Assembly (NCBI RefSeq): GCF_003060825.1
Contig: NZ_CP028922.1
Span: 2,711,001-2,775,000 of the forward strand
Origin: Paenibacillus sp. CAA11
GTDB lineage: Bacteria; Bacillota; Bacilli; Paenibacillales; Paenibacillaceae
Reading direction: 5' to 3'
DNA: 64,000 nt
Below the pieces are notes generated by a model. That model was not told the DNA's origin. It saw only the letters and a list, made by a program, of their open reading frames with translations, and searched no databases. Position 1 is the first letter of the stretch. Each line of letters begins with the position of its first letter. Positions 1 to 8,694 of the stretch are shown here, piece after piece. The position numbers and the translations under genes are program-made.

Positions 1-72
1 CAAGCCCAAGTTATTAAGACTCCTTTTTATAAACGACAACCATCCCCTCCAAAAGGAGCTGAACCGTCATGA
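1..72 (+). CDS. gcvT: Aminomethyltransferase GcvT, C-terminal end only (partial)
   Basis: The window opens inside an open frame of 23 codons that ends in TGA at 70-72. The peptide contains the motif VIKTPFYKR, which resembles the C-terminus of glycine cleavage T-protein (compare RPFYKR-type endings in Bacillus). Its stop overlaps the gcvPA start in an ATGA, as expected for translational coupling in a gcvT-gcvPA-gcvPB operon. The short tail after the motif is rich in proline and also holds the gcvPA ribosome binding site (AAAAGGAG). The identification rests mainly on operon context, because only 23 residues are visible. Confidence 0.7.
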   Translation, partial: QAQVIKTPFYKRQPSPPKGAEPS

Positions 73-1424
73 TCAAACACCACTATTTGCCGATGACAGA
101 AGAATCTCAGGCAGAAATGCTAGCTACCGTTGGCGTCAATTCTATGGACGAACTGTTCAAAGATATCCCTGCATCCATCCGCTTTCAGGGCGAACTGCCT
201 GTATCTTCCCGCCTGGATGAATACAGCCTGACACGCCATATGTCAGCACTTGCTGGCCGCAATGCTCATTTTGATAGTCATGTCAGCTTCCTTGGCGCAG
301 GAATCTATGATCATCATGTTCCTTCCGTCATTAATCACATCCTCTCCAGATCCGAATTCTATACAGCTTACACCCCTTATCAGCCGGAAATCAGCCAAGG
401 AGAGCTGCAGGCCATTTTCGAATTCCAATCGTATATTTGTGAGCTCACCGGCATGGCTGTAGCCAATGCCAGTATGTATGACGGAGCAACAGCATTAGCT
501 GAAGCGGGATCGCTGGCTGCCGCCGCAACCAAACGCAAGCAGATTATCGTCTCTCAAACCGTGCATCCCGAGTCAAGACAAGTGCTTCATACGTATGCCC
601 ATGGGCTAGGTTTAGAGATCGTAGAGATTGAAATGCAAGATGGAACTACAGATTTATCCGCTCTACAACAGGCGGTTAATGAGAACACGGCTGCCGTCCT
701 GATTCAAAGCCCGAATTTTCTCGGTTCCATGGAGGACATCGAGGAGATCGGCAAGCTGATCCATGCCTACAAAGGGCTGATGGTTGTAAGCAGCAATCCA
801 TTGTCATTAGGCCTGCTGGAGGCTCCGGGTATGCTAGGGGCGGATATTGTGGTCGGCGATGCGCAGCCTCTGGGAATATCAGGCTCCTTCGGCGGCCCAA
901 CCTGCGGCTTCTTCGCCGTCTCCGAAGCCCATATGCGCCGCATGCCAGGACGAATTGTCGGTCAGACCACCGACAAGAATGGCAAACGCGGCTTCGTGCT
1001 GACCCTGCAAGCCAGAGAACAGCACATCCGCCGGGAGAAGGCAACCTCCAACATTTGCTCCAACCAAGCCCTGCTGGCACTCTGCGCTTCAGTCTACCTC
1101 TCCGTCATGGGAAGACGCGGTCTTGTTGAAGCAGCCACTTTGAATCTTCATAAGAGCTGCTATGCGAAAGAGCGATTAAGCCAGATTCCCGGGATAAGCA
1201 TCCCCTTCTCCGCCCCAACGTTTAATGAGTTTGTCATTAAGCTTCCGCAAGGGGCACAATTTGACACGCTGCAGAGCAATCTGCTCGCGGCCGGCTTCAT
1301 TGGCGGCTATGATCTTGGACGTTCCTACCCAGAGCTCGCCGGCCACATGCTGATTGCCGTTACGGAACGCCGCAGCAAGGAAGAAATTGACCGGTTCGCC
1401 GGTGTACTGGAGGAATTGCTATGA
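69..1424 (+). CDS. gcvPA: Glycine dehydrogenase (decarboxylating) subunit 1
   Basis: This is the N-terminal half of the P-protein of the glycine cleavage system. With subunit 2 it binds PLP, decarboxylates glycine and passes the aminomethyl group to lipoylated H-protein in the cytoplasm. The length (451 residues) matches the split P-protein of Bacillota. The N-terminus ([18 protein letters not shown]) and the internal segment [15 protein letters not shown] are typical. An AAAAGGAG precedes the ATG by about 9 nt. The gene overlaps the gcvT tail upstream and gcvPB downstream by 4 nt each, so the three subunits should be made together. The catalytic PLP lysine lies in the partner subunit, not here. 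Confidence 0.97.
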   Translation: MIKHHYLPMTEESQAEMLATVGVNSMDELFKDIPASIRFQGELPVSSRLDEYSLTRHMSALAGRNAHFDSHVSFLGAGIYDHHVPSVINHILSRSEFYTAYTPYQPEISQGELQAIFEFQSYICELTGMAVANASMYDGATALAEAGSLAAAATKRKQIIVSQTVHPESRQVLHTYAHGLGLEIVEIEMQDGTTDLSALQQAVNENTAAVLIQSPNFLGSMEDIEEIGKLIHAYKGLMVVSSNPLSLGLLEAPGMLGADIVVGDAQPLGISGSFGGPTCGFFAVSEAHMRRMPGRIVGQTTDKNGKRGFVLTLQAREQHIRREKATSNICSNQALLALCASVYLSVMGRRGLVEAATLNLHKSCYAKERLSQIPGISIPFSAPTFNEFVIKLPQGAQFDTLQSNLLAAGFIGGYDLGRSYPELAGHMLIAVTERRSKEEIDRFAGVLEELL

Positions 1425-2896
1425 GTGACAACCAACAGGCAACCCATGACAAAGCTCTGATCTTCGAGCTTAGCCGCCCTGGGCGGACGGCTTATTCCCT
1501 GCCAGAGCTGGACGTGCCTGCACAGCCGCTAAAGGAGTTAATCCCCAGCAAGATGCTGCGCAAGGAGGAAGCTGCCCTGCCGGGGGTCTATGAAGTGGAT
1601 GTGATCCGCCATTATACCGAGCTGTCGCGGCGGAATTTCGGTGTAGATAACGGCTTCTACCCGCTCGGTTCCTGCACGATGAAATACAATCCCAAGGTCA
1701 ATGAAGATGTAGCCCGATATGCAGGGTTTGCCAAGATTCATCCCTTGCAGCCGGAACAAAGTGTGCAGGGAGCCCTTGAGCTGCTCTATACCCTGCAGCA
1801 GGATCTGGCCGGGCTGACCGGTATGGATGCGGTTACCCTGCAGCCTGCTGCAGGCGCTCATGGGGAGTGGACCGGGCTGATGATGATCCGTGCCTATCAT
1901 GAAGCGAGAGGCGAGCATCGGACGAAAGTCATCGTGCCGGACTCCTCCCACGGGACCAACCCTGCCAGCGCCTCCGTTGCGGGCCTGCAGACCATTACCA
2001 TTCCTTCCACAGAAGAAGGCCTGGTTGATTTGGATGCTCTCCGCGGTGCAGTAGGCAATGATACTGCGGCCCTCATGCTGACCAATCCGAATACGCTTGG
2101 CTTATTTGAAGAACAAATCGTTGAAATTGCGGAAATTGTCCACGATGCTGGCGGTCTTCTCTACTATGACGGAGCCAACTCGAATGCCATCATGGGGATT
2201 ACACGCCCGGGAGATATGGGCTTTGATGTGGTGCACCTTAATCTGCATAAGACCATGAGCACGCCGCATGGCGGCGGCGGACCCGGTGCGGGTCCGGTAG
2301 GAGTGAAGAGCCTGCTGTTTCCTTACCTGCCTCAACCTGTGGTAGAGAAGCTGGAGGATGGAAGCTATGCATTCAGTAAACCGAAGAATACATCCATTGG
2401 ACGTGTAAAGGCCTATTCCGGCAATTTCGGTATTCTGGTCCGTGCTTACGCTTATATCCGCAGCTTTGGCCCGGAGGGCTTAAGACGTGTCTCCGAGTGT
2501 GCAGTATTGAATGCCAACTACATGCGGGCAAGGCTGGCCCCCTATTTTGAGATGCCATATGACCGGATCTGCAAGCATGAATTTGTCATGTCCGGCAGCG
2601 GTCTAAAGCCTTTCGGAATCCGCACCTTGGATGTCGCCAAGAGACTGCTGGACTTTGGATATCATCCGCCTACCGTCTATTTTCCGCTCAATGTTGATGA
2701 GTGTATTATGATTGAGCCTACAGAGACGGAAAGCAAAGAAACGCTGGACGGCTTTATTGATGCTATGATTCAAATTGTACAGGAAGCCAAAGAGAATCCT
2801 GATCTTCTGCTCAACGCCCCCTACAGTACACCTGTTACCCGCTTGGATGAGACGGGAGCAGCAAGAAAACCAGTGCTTAACTGTGCTTGCAGCTAA
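1421..2896 (+). CDS. gcvPB: Glycine dehydrogenase (decarboxylating) subunit 2
   Basis: This is the C-terminal half of the glycine decarboxylase P-protein and carries the PLP cofactor. The PLP-lysine region [16 protein letters not shown] is visible around residue 275, followed by the glycine-rich loop. [11 protein letters not shown], upstream of it, is also a family hallmark. The length of 491 residues is normal. The start overlaps the gcvPA stop (ATGA at 1421-1424). A strong terminator follows the stop codon, so this is the last gene of the operon. The C-terminus ends in a cysteine pair (NCACS), which is not part of the catalytic core. Confidence 0.97.
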   Translation: MSDNQQATHDKALIFELSRPGRTAYSLPELDVPAQPLKELIPSKMLRKEEAALPGVYEVDVIRHYTELSRRNFGVDNGFYPLGSCTMKYNPKVNEDVARYAGFAKIHPLQPEQSVQGALELLYTLQQDLAGLTGMDAVTLQPAAGAHGEWTGLMMIRAYHEARGEHRTKVIVPDSSHGTNPASASVAGLQTITIPSTEEGLVDLDALRGAVGNDTAALMLTNPNTLGLFEEQIVEIAEIVHDAGGLLYYDGANSNAIMGITRPGDMGFDVVHLNLHKTMSTPHGGGGPGAGPVGVKSLLFPYLPQPVVEKLEDGSYAFSKPKNTSIGRVKAYSGNFGILVRAYAYIRSFGPEGLRRVSECAVLNANYMRARLAPYFEMPYDRICKHEFVMSGSGLKPFGIRTLDVAKRLLDFGYHPPTVYFPLNVDECIMIEPTETESKETLDGFIDAMIQIVQEAKENPDLLLNAPYSTPVTRLDETGAARKPVLNCACS

Positions 2897-2923
2897 GAGT
2901 TAAATTCGGGGAGGCACACTAAT

Positions 2924-2992
2924 AAACCCCAGAGTTATGGGGCCTATAAGGTGTTCTGCGATACCTTAAGGCTAACCGCTCTGGGGTTTTTA
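2924..2992 (+). terminator. Terminator of the gcv operon
   Basis: The outer stem AAACCCCAGAG (2924-2934) pairs with CTCTGGGGTTT (2979-2989) and runs into a T-rich tail. An inner stem is formed by GCCTATAAGGT and ACCTTAAGGC. The nested long hairpin followed by TTTTT is a clear intrinsic terminator for gcvPB. Read on the minus strand it has a weaker tail (TTTATT) and may also help to end the convergent gene at 3018. Confidence 0.88.
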
Positions 2993-3017
2993 AGATTGTG
3001 TTGATACTGCTTATAAC

Positions 3018-3929
3018 TTAATGATCTCCTGCCGATTCACATTTGGAACTATTTAAGAACTCTTCCAGTGTATATTGATTCTCCCGACTTTTATAGAAAT
3101 CCGCTGGCCGGAGGCATCTGGAGTGTGCCTTCTTCGTCACTGAATTCTGTATCGAAATACTATCAATTTTGATAGGAAGCTGTTTCTGCCATTCATAGAG
3201 CTCCTTATACGCCGCCTGTTGATCCTCATTAGACTCCACAGGAAGTGCAACCTGAACTTCATGAATACGGCAGATGTTAAGATCAGCACAACCGCGTGCA
3301 ATAAGGAAGGTATCGTCTTTTTTGCCACCCTTACCCTCCGGATACTGATAGCCCTTCTTGAGTAATTGCTCCTTCACCTCGTCATTCAGCAGGCGCAGCT
3401 TCATATTGGTATAGCTGTAAGACAGCTTGTAATCACTCACCTTCCCGGCCCGATGATCCACAATAAGCTGGAAGCTCGATTGGTATTTATCTTGAAAATG
3501 TCCATCCACCAAATACCCCAGGAAGCCACTGTGCAGAAAAACTTCATCAATAACAGCTTCTTCCCTATATTGGGTGCTGACATACTGCTTGGCGATCTCC
3601 TCGGCTCTCTGTTCGCTCACATGTACATTACCTGCGGCCAATACCGTAACCGCCATTACAATCCACAAGGCTGGCAGATTCGCTGCCACAACCGCCAGTT
3701 TGTATTTCCGAAACACAAAGAATAGCCAGCAGCATAACGATATCAATAAGGCAGCAGGATAATATATTAATAGCTTATCAAATACGTACAAATATAAGGG
3801 AAGCTGATAATCCTCGGGAACCTTTAGATTAGAGCTAGCTATCCAGTAGAAAACGGGATAAAGCACCACTGCCAGCAGCCAGAGCACATGTGACACAGTT
3901 TGTACAATTATAGCGTTCTTCTTAGACAT
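3018..3929 (-). CDS. Hypothetical membrane protein with four predicted N-terminal membrane segments
   Basis: I do not recognise the family. The first 100 residues hold hydrophobic stretches such as VLWLLAVVLYPVFYWIA, LLIYYPAALLISLCCWLFFVF and LPALWIVMAVTVLAAG. The remaining 200 residues are soluble, with cysteines at the end (CADLNICRIHEV, SRCLRPADF, SSKCESAGDH) and a repeated-turn character (SFQLIVDHRAGKVSDYKLSY) like small beta-rich PepSY or DUF-type sensor domains. I chose the internal ATG at 3929 because AAGGAGG lies 6 nt before it; the frame is open upstream to 3980 but without a better site. It is a single gene, convergent with the gcv operon. Confidence 0.7.
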   Translation of the reverse strand: MSKKNAIIVQTVSHVLWLLAVVLYPVFYWIASSNLKVPEDYQLPLYLYVFDKLLIYYPAALLISLCCWLFFVFRKYKLAVVAANLPALWIVMAVTVLAAGNVHVSEQRAEEIAKQYVSTQYREEAVIDEVFLHSGFLGYLVDGHFQDKYQSSFQLIVDHRAGKVSDYKLSYSYTNMKLRLLNDEVKEQLLKKGYQYPEGKGGKKDDTFLIARGCADLNICRIHEVQVALPVESNEDQQAAYKELYEWQKQLPIKIDSISIQNSVTKKAHSRCLRPADFYKSRENQYTLEEFLNSSKCESAGDH

Positions 3930-3996
3930 CATGTCCCTCCTTGATGAAGATTCCTCATTTACCCATGTGAGGTCTATCATACCTAATTATGACCAA

Positions 3997-4024
3997 CAAA
4001 AAAAGACCGGCAATAGGCCGGTCC
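3997..4024 (-). terminator. Terminator after the nitroreductase gene
   Basis: On the minus strand GACCGGC pairs with GCCGGTC around a short loop (4005-4023), followed by seven T. It lies 30 nt after the stop codon of the nitroreductase gene. Confidence 0.9.
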
Positions 4025-4052
4025 TCCATGCTTAAGCTGCGTATAGATTTTC

Positions 4053-4655
4053 TTATTTAAAGACTTTCACGCGTTCTTCAACGGGTTGGAACTCTTTGTC
4101 GCCAGGTTCGAAAGTTGGCTTACCAAATGGCATTTGACCAATCAGCTTCCAGCTGGAAGGCAGTCCAAAAGTGGATCTAACCTCTTCATCAATCAGTGGA
4201 TTGTAGTGTTGAAGCGATGCGCCAAATCCTTCTTCCTCAAGCGCAGTCCATACCACTAATTGCAGCATGCCGTTGGATTGATTTGCCCAAATCGGGAAGT
4301 TATCAGCGTAAAGTGCGAACTGCTCTTGCAGTCCTTTAATGACATTCTCATCCTCAAAATAAAGCACGGTTCCATGTCCTGCACGGAAAGAAGCGATCTT
4401 CTCGGAAGTGCTTGCGAAAGCCTCCTCGCTCTTAGCAATCTTTCTTAGAGCTTCAAGAGTGATATCCCACAATTTATTATGGTTCTCGCCGAAGAGAACA
4501 ACAGCGCGGCTGGTCTGGGAGTTGAATGAAGTTGGTGTGTATTTAACAGCATCTTGAACAATTTCAACAACGCGGTCATCAGAGACAGGAGCTTCTTTGC
4601 TGATTCCGTAATAAGAACGTCTGTGCTTCAATGCTTCAAAAAAAGATTTTGCCAT
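4053..4655 (-). CDS. Nitroreductase family protein (Frm2/YdgI-like)
   Basis: The sequence indicates an FMN-dependent NAD(P)H oxidoreductase of the small nitroreductase fold. Family marks are the opening FFEALKHRRSYYGI, the FMN-phosphate contact region TPTSFNSQTSRAVVL near residue 40, the helix LVVWTALEEEGFGASLQHYNP, and the C-terminal IGQMPFGKP. The length of 200 residues fits the Frm2-like branch. The ATG at 4655 is preceded by GAGGAGG, so the longer open frame to 4685 is unlikely to be used. The gene stands alone, with its own terminator and a promoter that contains a palindrome between the -35 and -10 boxes. That suggests control by a MarR-type redox or quinone sensor. The substrate is unknown. 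Confidence 0.88.
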   Translation of the reverse strand: MAKSFFEALKHRRSYYGISKEAPVSDDRVVEIVQDAVKYTPTSFNSQTSRAVVLFGENHNKLWDITLEALRKIAKSEEAFASTSEKIASFRAGHGTVLYFEDENVIKGLQEQFALYADNFPIWANQSNGMLQLVVWTALEEEGFGASLQHYNPLIDEEVRSTFGLPSSWKLIGQMPFGKPTFEPGDKEFQPVEERVKVFK

Positions 4656-4780
4656 TAGAAATGCCTCCTCAAAGTTCTGTTTCATTATTCTGGATCCATG
4701 ATCTAGTCATCTAAGGTTGTGACAAAACAAGAGCTGTTATTCACTAAATCATTACTGTAGAATCCCAAAATCGAATCAAT

Positions 4781-4800
4781 TAATAAACAATTGTTAATTA
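4781..4800. promoter_or_regulatory. 20-bp near-perfect palindrome in the nitroreductase leader
   Basis: TAATAAACAA followed directly by TTGTTAATTA forms an inverted repeat with one mismatch, centred on CAATTG. It lies about 14 nt downstream of the predicted -10 box, just past the expected start of transcription and inside the transcribed leader. This position and shape are typical of a repressor operator (MarR-type sites are often AT-rich palindromes of this size). The regulator is not in the window. Confidence 0.45.
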
Positions 4801-4813
4801 CTTTTCGTTATAT

Positions 4814-4842
4814 AATATATAATAGTAATACTACGAAGTCAA
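4814..4842 (-). promoter_or_regulatory. Candidate promoter of the nitroreductase gene with an operator in the spacer
   Basis: On the minus strand TTGACT (4837-4842) and TATATT (4814-4819) are separated by 17 nt. The spacer contains the perfect palindrome TAGTATTACTA (4823-4833). In B. subtilis the DUF24/MarR-family regulators such as YodB bind TACTA/TAGTA-type repeats in nitroreductase promoters. The similarity is suggestive, not proof. Confidence 0.55.
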
Positions 4843-4931
4843 CATTTTATTTACATCTTTTTCTTTCTATACCCTTATTCTCTTCAACTTCTATGTTGCC
4901 GCACCCTTTCCTTTAACCTTCGGCAGCCCAA

Positions 4932-4972
4932 AAAAAGAAAAATACGCTACTCCTTATGCGGAATAGCGTATC
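4932..4972 (-). terminator. Terminator after tsuB
   Basis: On the minus strand ATACGCTA (from 4971-4964) pairs with TAGCGTAT (4949-4942), and the stem is followed by TTTTTCTTTTTTT. It lies about 25 nt after the tsuB stop codon. Confidence 0.85.
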
Positions 4973-4997
4973 TCTATTACATTCGTTATTGATAAAA

Positions 4998-5225
4998 TTA
5001 CACTTGGATAAACAGGCTGAATTCAGGACCGTTCTTGACCGGCTCCTGTGCCATGGTATAACCGTGCTTCACAACTTCCTCCGGAACGTTCCGAAATGCA
5101 GAAGAACAGTCTGAAATCACCTGGAGGGTCTCTCCCTTCTTCATCTCTTGCAGTGTCTCGAGGGTGTAGATGACTGGATAAGGGCAAGATTCACCCCGTA
5201 GGTCTAATGTCAAATCAACGTTCAT
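4998..5225 (-). CDS. tsuB: TusA-family sulfur carrier, TsuB/YeeD-type partner of TsuA
   Basis: This 75-residue cytoplasmic protein has the TusA fold. The motif LRGESCPYPVIYTLETLQ contains the conserved CPxP with the active cysteine at about residue 13. In E. coli YeeD (TsuB) helps the membrane protein YeeE (TsuA) to take up thiosulfate. Here the gene overlaps the end of a YeeE homologue by 11 nt, the same pairing. The ATG at 5225 is preferred because the TusA fold begins right after it and AAAGGTGAT lies 7 nt upstream; longer versions would run into tsuA. Confidence 0.85.
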   Translation of the reverse strand: MNVDLTLDLRGESCPYPVIYTLETLQEMKKGETLQVISDCSSAFRNVPEEVVKHGYTMAQEPVKNGPEFSLFIQV

Positions 5226-6432
5226 GTGTAACATCACCTTTCTTGAATCCAACGCCAAAGCGGTAATTTTTTTGCCAGTACGAAGCAATCGCAAATCCGA
5301 CGCCAAGTACAAGCAGGGTAACAATCAATGCAGCCGCCGGCCCCATGACAGTGATGAGGTTCACAGGCGAGCCACTCTTCACAAGAAGATTATATACCCC
5401 CATGTGATCCCATGCATATGCCAAAGAAGTGGCGCCGATAATATTTCCAACAAACACAGGCAAAAAGACGACCTGTCCTTCCATCAGTCGGTACATCATA
5501 CCGGTCTCACAGCCACCGGCCATAACAATCCCCAAGCCGAACAGCAGACCGCCGATCAAGGTGCTCGGGGCGGCAATTTTCGTAATCGGATCCATGCCAT
5601 GAACAAGAATAATGATCAGCGTAGCGACAGAACTAACCGCCATACCAATAGTAATCGCCTTCGTCATCGTAGCCCGGCCGCTGATCCACAGATCGCGAAA
5701 GGCAGAAGTGAAGCAGATTTGTCCACGTTCTATCAAAATACCGAATGCAGCCCCAAAGAGAGCAGCTGTCCCCAGCATAATCCGGCCATCAACATAGAAA
5801 TAGACGACCACCCCCCCGTAGACAAGAGCCAAAATCGCGCCCAGGAGCGGCTGCCGGGTCTTCCCCTGCTTCACTGACGGCACGGCAGTGCCCTTTCTCA
5901 AGACAGGCTTGCCTTTCCACCACTTGGTGTTGACCAGCTTGGCCCCCAAGAAAGTCCCTGCAGCCGTTGCCATAATAAAAATCCAGGAATGGAGCGAGAA
6001 TTGAGGCACTCCGGTAAAAAAGGCTGCAAGATTGCAGCCCAGAGCCATACGAGCTCCGAAGCCGGCAATAATTCCGCCAGCAAACCCCTGTACATACCGC
6101 CGTTTCTGTCTTGGCAATCGAATCTTAAAATTACCGCTTAGGAGAATTGTAATCAAGGCTCCAGCAAACATCCCCCATACGATCCAGCCATCGGTCCGCG
6201 TCCAGGTTGTTCCGTTCATGTGAACCAAACCGAAATAAGCCCAGCCAGATACATCTACCCCGAAAAACTCCAGAATATGCCCTCCCAGCCGGGTAAACTC
6301 ACCGGTCACAGCCCATACCGTATTGGTAATACCGAAATAGACTGCGCTCAGAATCCCAGCCAGAGACATAACCAGATAGGGGCTCCAATAACTTCCAAAC
6401 CACATTGAATATAACTTTTTCACTTGCTCCAA
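5215..6432 (-). CDS. tsuA: YeeE/YedE-family membrane transporter, probable thiosulfate uptake protein TsuA
   Basis: This is a polytopic membrane protein of 405 residues with nine or ten hydrophobic segments. Two halves carry related signatures: GGIIAGFGARMALGCNLAAFFTG near residue 130 and GLGIVMAGGCETGMMYRLMEG near residue 300, each with the conserved Cys used in thiosulfate conduction by TsuA. The second repeat also has GQICFTSAFRD. The paired tsuB downstream supports a thiosulfate role; a YedE-like selenium role is the alternative. The start is uncertain: TTG at 6432 lies only 3 nt after GAGGAG, while GTG at 6423 lies 12 nt after it. Confidence 0.85.
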   Translation of the reverse strand: MEQVKKLYSMWFGSYWSPYLVMSLAGILSAVYFGITNTVWAVTGEFTRLGGHILEFFGVDVSGWAYFGLVHMNGTTWTRTDGWIVWGMFAGALITILLSGNFKIRLPRQKRRYVQGFAGGIIAGFGARMALGCNLAAFFTGVPQFSLHSWIFIMATAAGTFLGAKLVNTKWWKGKPVLRKGTAVPSVKQGKTRQPLLGAILALVYGGVVVYFYVDGRIMLGTAALFGAAFGILIERGQICFTSAFRDLWISGRATMTKAITIGMAVSSVATLIIILVHGMDPITKIAAPSTLIGGLLFGLGIVMAGGCETGMMYRLMEGQVVFLPVFVGNIIGATSLAYAWDHMGVYNLLVKSGSPVNLITVMGPAAALIVTLLVLGVGFAIASYWQKNYRFGVGFKKGDVTHER

Positions 6433-6577
6433 TAACTCCTCATTCGCTAGAGTCGACCACTCTATTCTATTTTTATCCCATTAGTATATTTTACTACAAA
6501 ATCCTCCTCTCTTGTTGGTGAAATTTGACTTGTATTAATTCAAAAGAACGTGGAGTGCATAAAGCCCCAGTCTTGCT

Positions 6578-6599
6578 AAAACCTGCTTATAAATAGGTT
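6578..6599 (-). terminator. Weak hairpin at the end of the unknown 400-residue gene
   Basis: On the minus strand AACCT and AGGTT pair around a 10-nt loop and are followed by TTT. The stem starts inside the last codons of the gene. It is short and may be only a partial terminator. Confidence 0.3.
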
Positions 6600-7789
6600 A
6601 GCCATGCCGGCCCTGCACCGTACAGATCATCAATGGCTTCGATAATCACCTTCTGCGCGATATCATAAGCCGCAGCAATGTTACCAATCTGATGGTCGAC
6701 ATCTATCTGCCGGGTCACCCGGTACGGTTTCATGTGGTCAGCAGCAGCAGGTAGGCTAAACTCATGCTTCCACAGCGGCCCTTCTATGCTGGCTTCGCAC
6801 AAGACATTCACGTCAAATTCACCCCGATGGAAGGTAAGCTTTACAAGATAGTGATGCTTAGTCACTCTCGTAATCGTGTAAGTACCACCGCTGCTATATT
6901 TAGAATTATAGCTAAAGCCGCGCTTTAGGAAATGACGCTTAATCGCTTTTTTAACAGATAACGGTTCTGCGATATAATCTCCAATCCCAAGTGGTTCCAG
7001 CTTAAACGGATAACAGGCCCCTTTTAGATTGCCATCTTCATAATATGATTGCACGATTCGCTGTCCGGCCATTATTTTCTCGAATACTGCGGCTGCTTCT
7101 TCCTCATTCGAAGGAACCGCAAAAATGCGTTCATGATAAATCTCACCAATTTCCTCCAAAAATTGTCGTTCGCCTTCCATAAGCTCCAGCTGAGGAGTTC
7201 CTTCGGAAAGATCACCAAGCTCCACGATCGCATCCATAAAATTGCTTCGTCCCGAAATCCACCAATCACTCTGCACCCGAATGCACGGTGAAGGATAATC
7301 GCTCTCTCCAGGGATACCAGGTACAAACAAGCTCGTCTGAGCATGCATTCCCTTTGCAATAAAAGGGGCCGGCACTGCCTTTACAGCATCTGGATTCCGG
7401 CTAAGCATTGGAAGACGATCAAATATAAATATCGCTTGATTCAGTGGGTAGCGGCGTGGAATCCCGCTAATGATTTCTACGGTATCTTGCATCTTAAGTG
7501 ATGTGGTACAACCACTTGGATTAGCCCCCTCCCATGCAGTTGGGAGGTTGGACAACCTTCGCTCATGTCCCAGTACCGTCTCCGACGTGTAGAGAAATCG
7601 CTCCAGTGCCGGATTGTGTTTTACGAGCCGATCAATTCCAGATACTCCGTTCACCAAATCGCTAAGGAAAAATTTAATATCTTGGGCCTCATATGTAGCC
7701 CCCATAAATGCCTGTCCGATCCGTTCAATCAATACTTGGGGCGTGTCCTTCTTGCCTAATTGATAAATGATGTTCCGATATAACTTCAT
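6587..7789 (-). CDS. Hypothetical protein of 400 residues, family not recognised
   Basis: No membrane segment, signal peptide or known motif is evident. The composition is that of a soluble mixed alpha/beta protein. Features seen are a basic stretch around residue 280 (VKKAIKRHFLKRGFSYNSKYSSGGTY split by turns), a beta-rich C-terminal third with alternating hydrophobics (YTITRVTKHHYLVKLTF), and a tryptophan-bearing end (GPAWLTYL). The ATG at 7789 has AAGGAG 7 nt upstream; a GTG two codons earlier is less well placed. The gene is monocistronic and divergent from the SRAP gene. It could be an enzyme or a structural protein; nothing here decides. Confidence 0.75.
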   Translation of the reverse strand: MKLYRNIIYQLGKKDTPQVLIERIGQAFMGATYEAQDIKFFLSDLVNGVSGIDRLVKHNPALERFLYTSETVLGHERRLSNLPTAWEGANPSGCTTSLKMQDTVEIISGIPRRYPLNQAIFIFDRLPMLSRNPDAVKAVPAPFIAKGMHAQTSLFVPGIPGESDYPSPCIRVQSDWWISGRSNFMDAIVELGDLSEGTPQLELMEGERQFLEEIGEIYHERIFAVPSNEEEAAAVFEKIMAGQRIVQSYYEDGNLKGACYPFKLEPLGIGDYIAEPLSVKKAIKRHFLKRGFSYNSKYSSGGTYTITRVTKHHYLVKLTFHRGEFDVNVLCEASIEGPLWKHEFSLPAAADHMKPYRVTRQIDVDHQIGNIAAAYDIAQKVIIEAIDDLYGAGPAWLTYL

Positions 7790-7928
7790 GAGCACACTCC
7801 TTATTTGTCGTACTCTCTCTAGTTCCTCCTGTTCATTCTTGAGAAGCTAACTCCATTCCTTTTTATCGTTTATGAATAATCTTCCTTCCTTGTAAAAATA
7901 CTACGGAGTAAAGGGAGGCTGATGCTTT

Positions 7929-8606
7929 ATGTGTCAACGTTTTTCCATGACGGCAGAGCTGCCTGAGGTTCAAGAGCATTTTCAAATCGACCGGGTGATG
8001 TTCTACTATAGGAACCGCTATAACATCAGTCCAACACAGCTAACATCGGTAGTGCTGCTGCAGAACGGGGAGCGAATTCTGGATGAGTTCCGCTGGGGCT
8101 TGGTTCCGTACTGGGGAAAAGATGCAATCAACGCAGATATCCGCAATGTGCACGGCAATCCAAGTTACCGTAAAATCGTGGACAAGCAGCGGTGTGTCAT
8201 CCCCTGCAATGGATTTTATTATTGGAAAAAAGAAGGCAAGAAAGCATACCCTGTACGAGTGGTCATGAAAAACCAAGGCATGTTCGGAGTAGCCGGTCTG
8301 TACGAAATTTGGCGGGATGCACGCGGGGAACCACTCCGTACCTGTACCTTGGTCATGACAGAAGCCAACCCGCTGATCGGCGAATATGAGAGCCGGATGC
8401 CAGCGATTCTGTCCGCGGAGGACATGAACCGATGGCTCGATGAGAAGGCGAACGACCTAAGCTCGCTGGGTCCGATTCTGCGGCCGCACAGGGCCGATGA
8501 AATGCATGCCTATGCGGTGACACCCCTGATTGACGACAGCCGATATGACACTGCTGAATGTATTCAGGAGATGGATCTGCAGCAAGCATGGGTTAAGAGA
8601 CGCTGA
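7929..8606 (+). CDS. yedK: SOS response-associated peptidase (SRAP), YedK/HMCES family
   Basis: The protein shields abasic sites in single-stranded DNA by forming a covalent thiazolidine link through its N-terminal cysteine. The start MCQRFSMTAELPEV puts Cys at position 2, exposed once methionine is removed, as the family requires. Other hallmarks are RYNISPTQLTSVVL, FRWGLVPYWGKD, IRNVHGNPSYRK (the active Asn-Val/Ala-Arg region), RCVIPCNGFYYWKKEG with the conserved glutamate position in this segment, and MTEANPLIGEYESRMPAIL carrying the catalytic histidine-equivalent region. The length of 225 residues is normal. GGGAGG precedes the ATG. I see no clear LexA box upstream. Confidence 0.93.
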   Translation: MCQRFSMTAELPEVQEHFQIDRVMFYYRNRYNISPTQLTSVVLLQNGERILDEFRWGLVPYWGKDAINADIRNVHGNPSYRKIVDKQRCVIPCNGFYYWKKEGKKAYPVRVVMKNQGMFGVAGLYEIWRDARGEPLRTCTLVMTEANPLIGEYESRMPAILSAEDMNRWLDEKANDLSSLGPILRPHRADEMHAYAVTPLIDDSRYDTAECIQEMDLQQAWVKRR

Positions 8607-8694
8607 CTTTTAGTACTTTTGGAAGCGGATTTTATGAGGACAGAGCTTTCTCTATAGCTTATAGATTTATTAATTACTGGTCAGCGAGCTACAC

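Noticed and set aside
5224-5877. A 217-codon plus-strand frame
   Set aside because: It is antisense to tsuA, full of His, Ser and Pro, with no ribosome site. It is a shadow of the real membrane protein gene.
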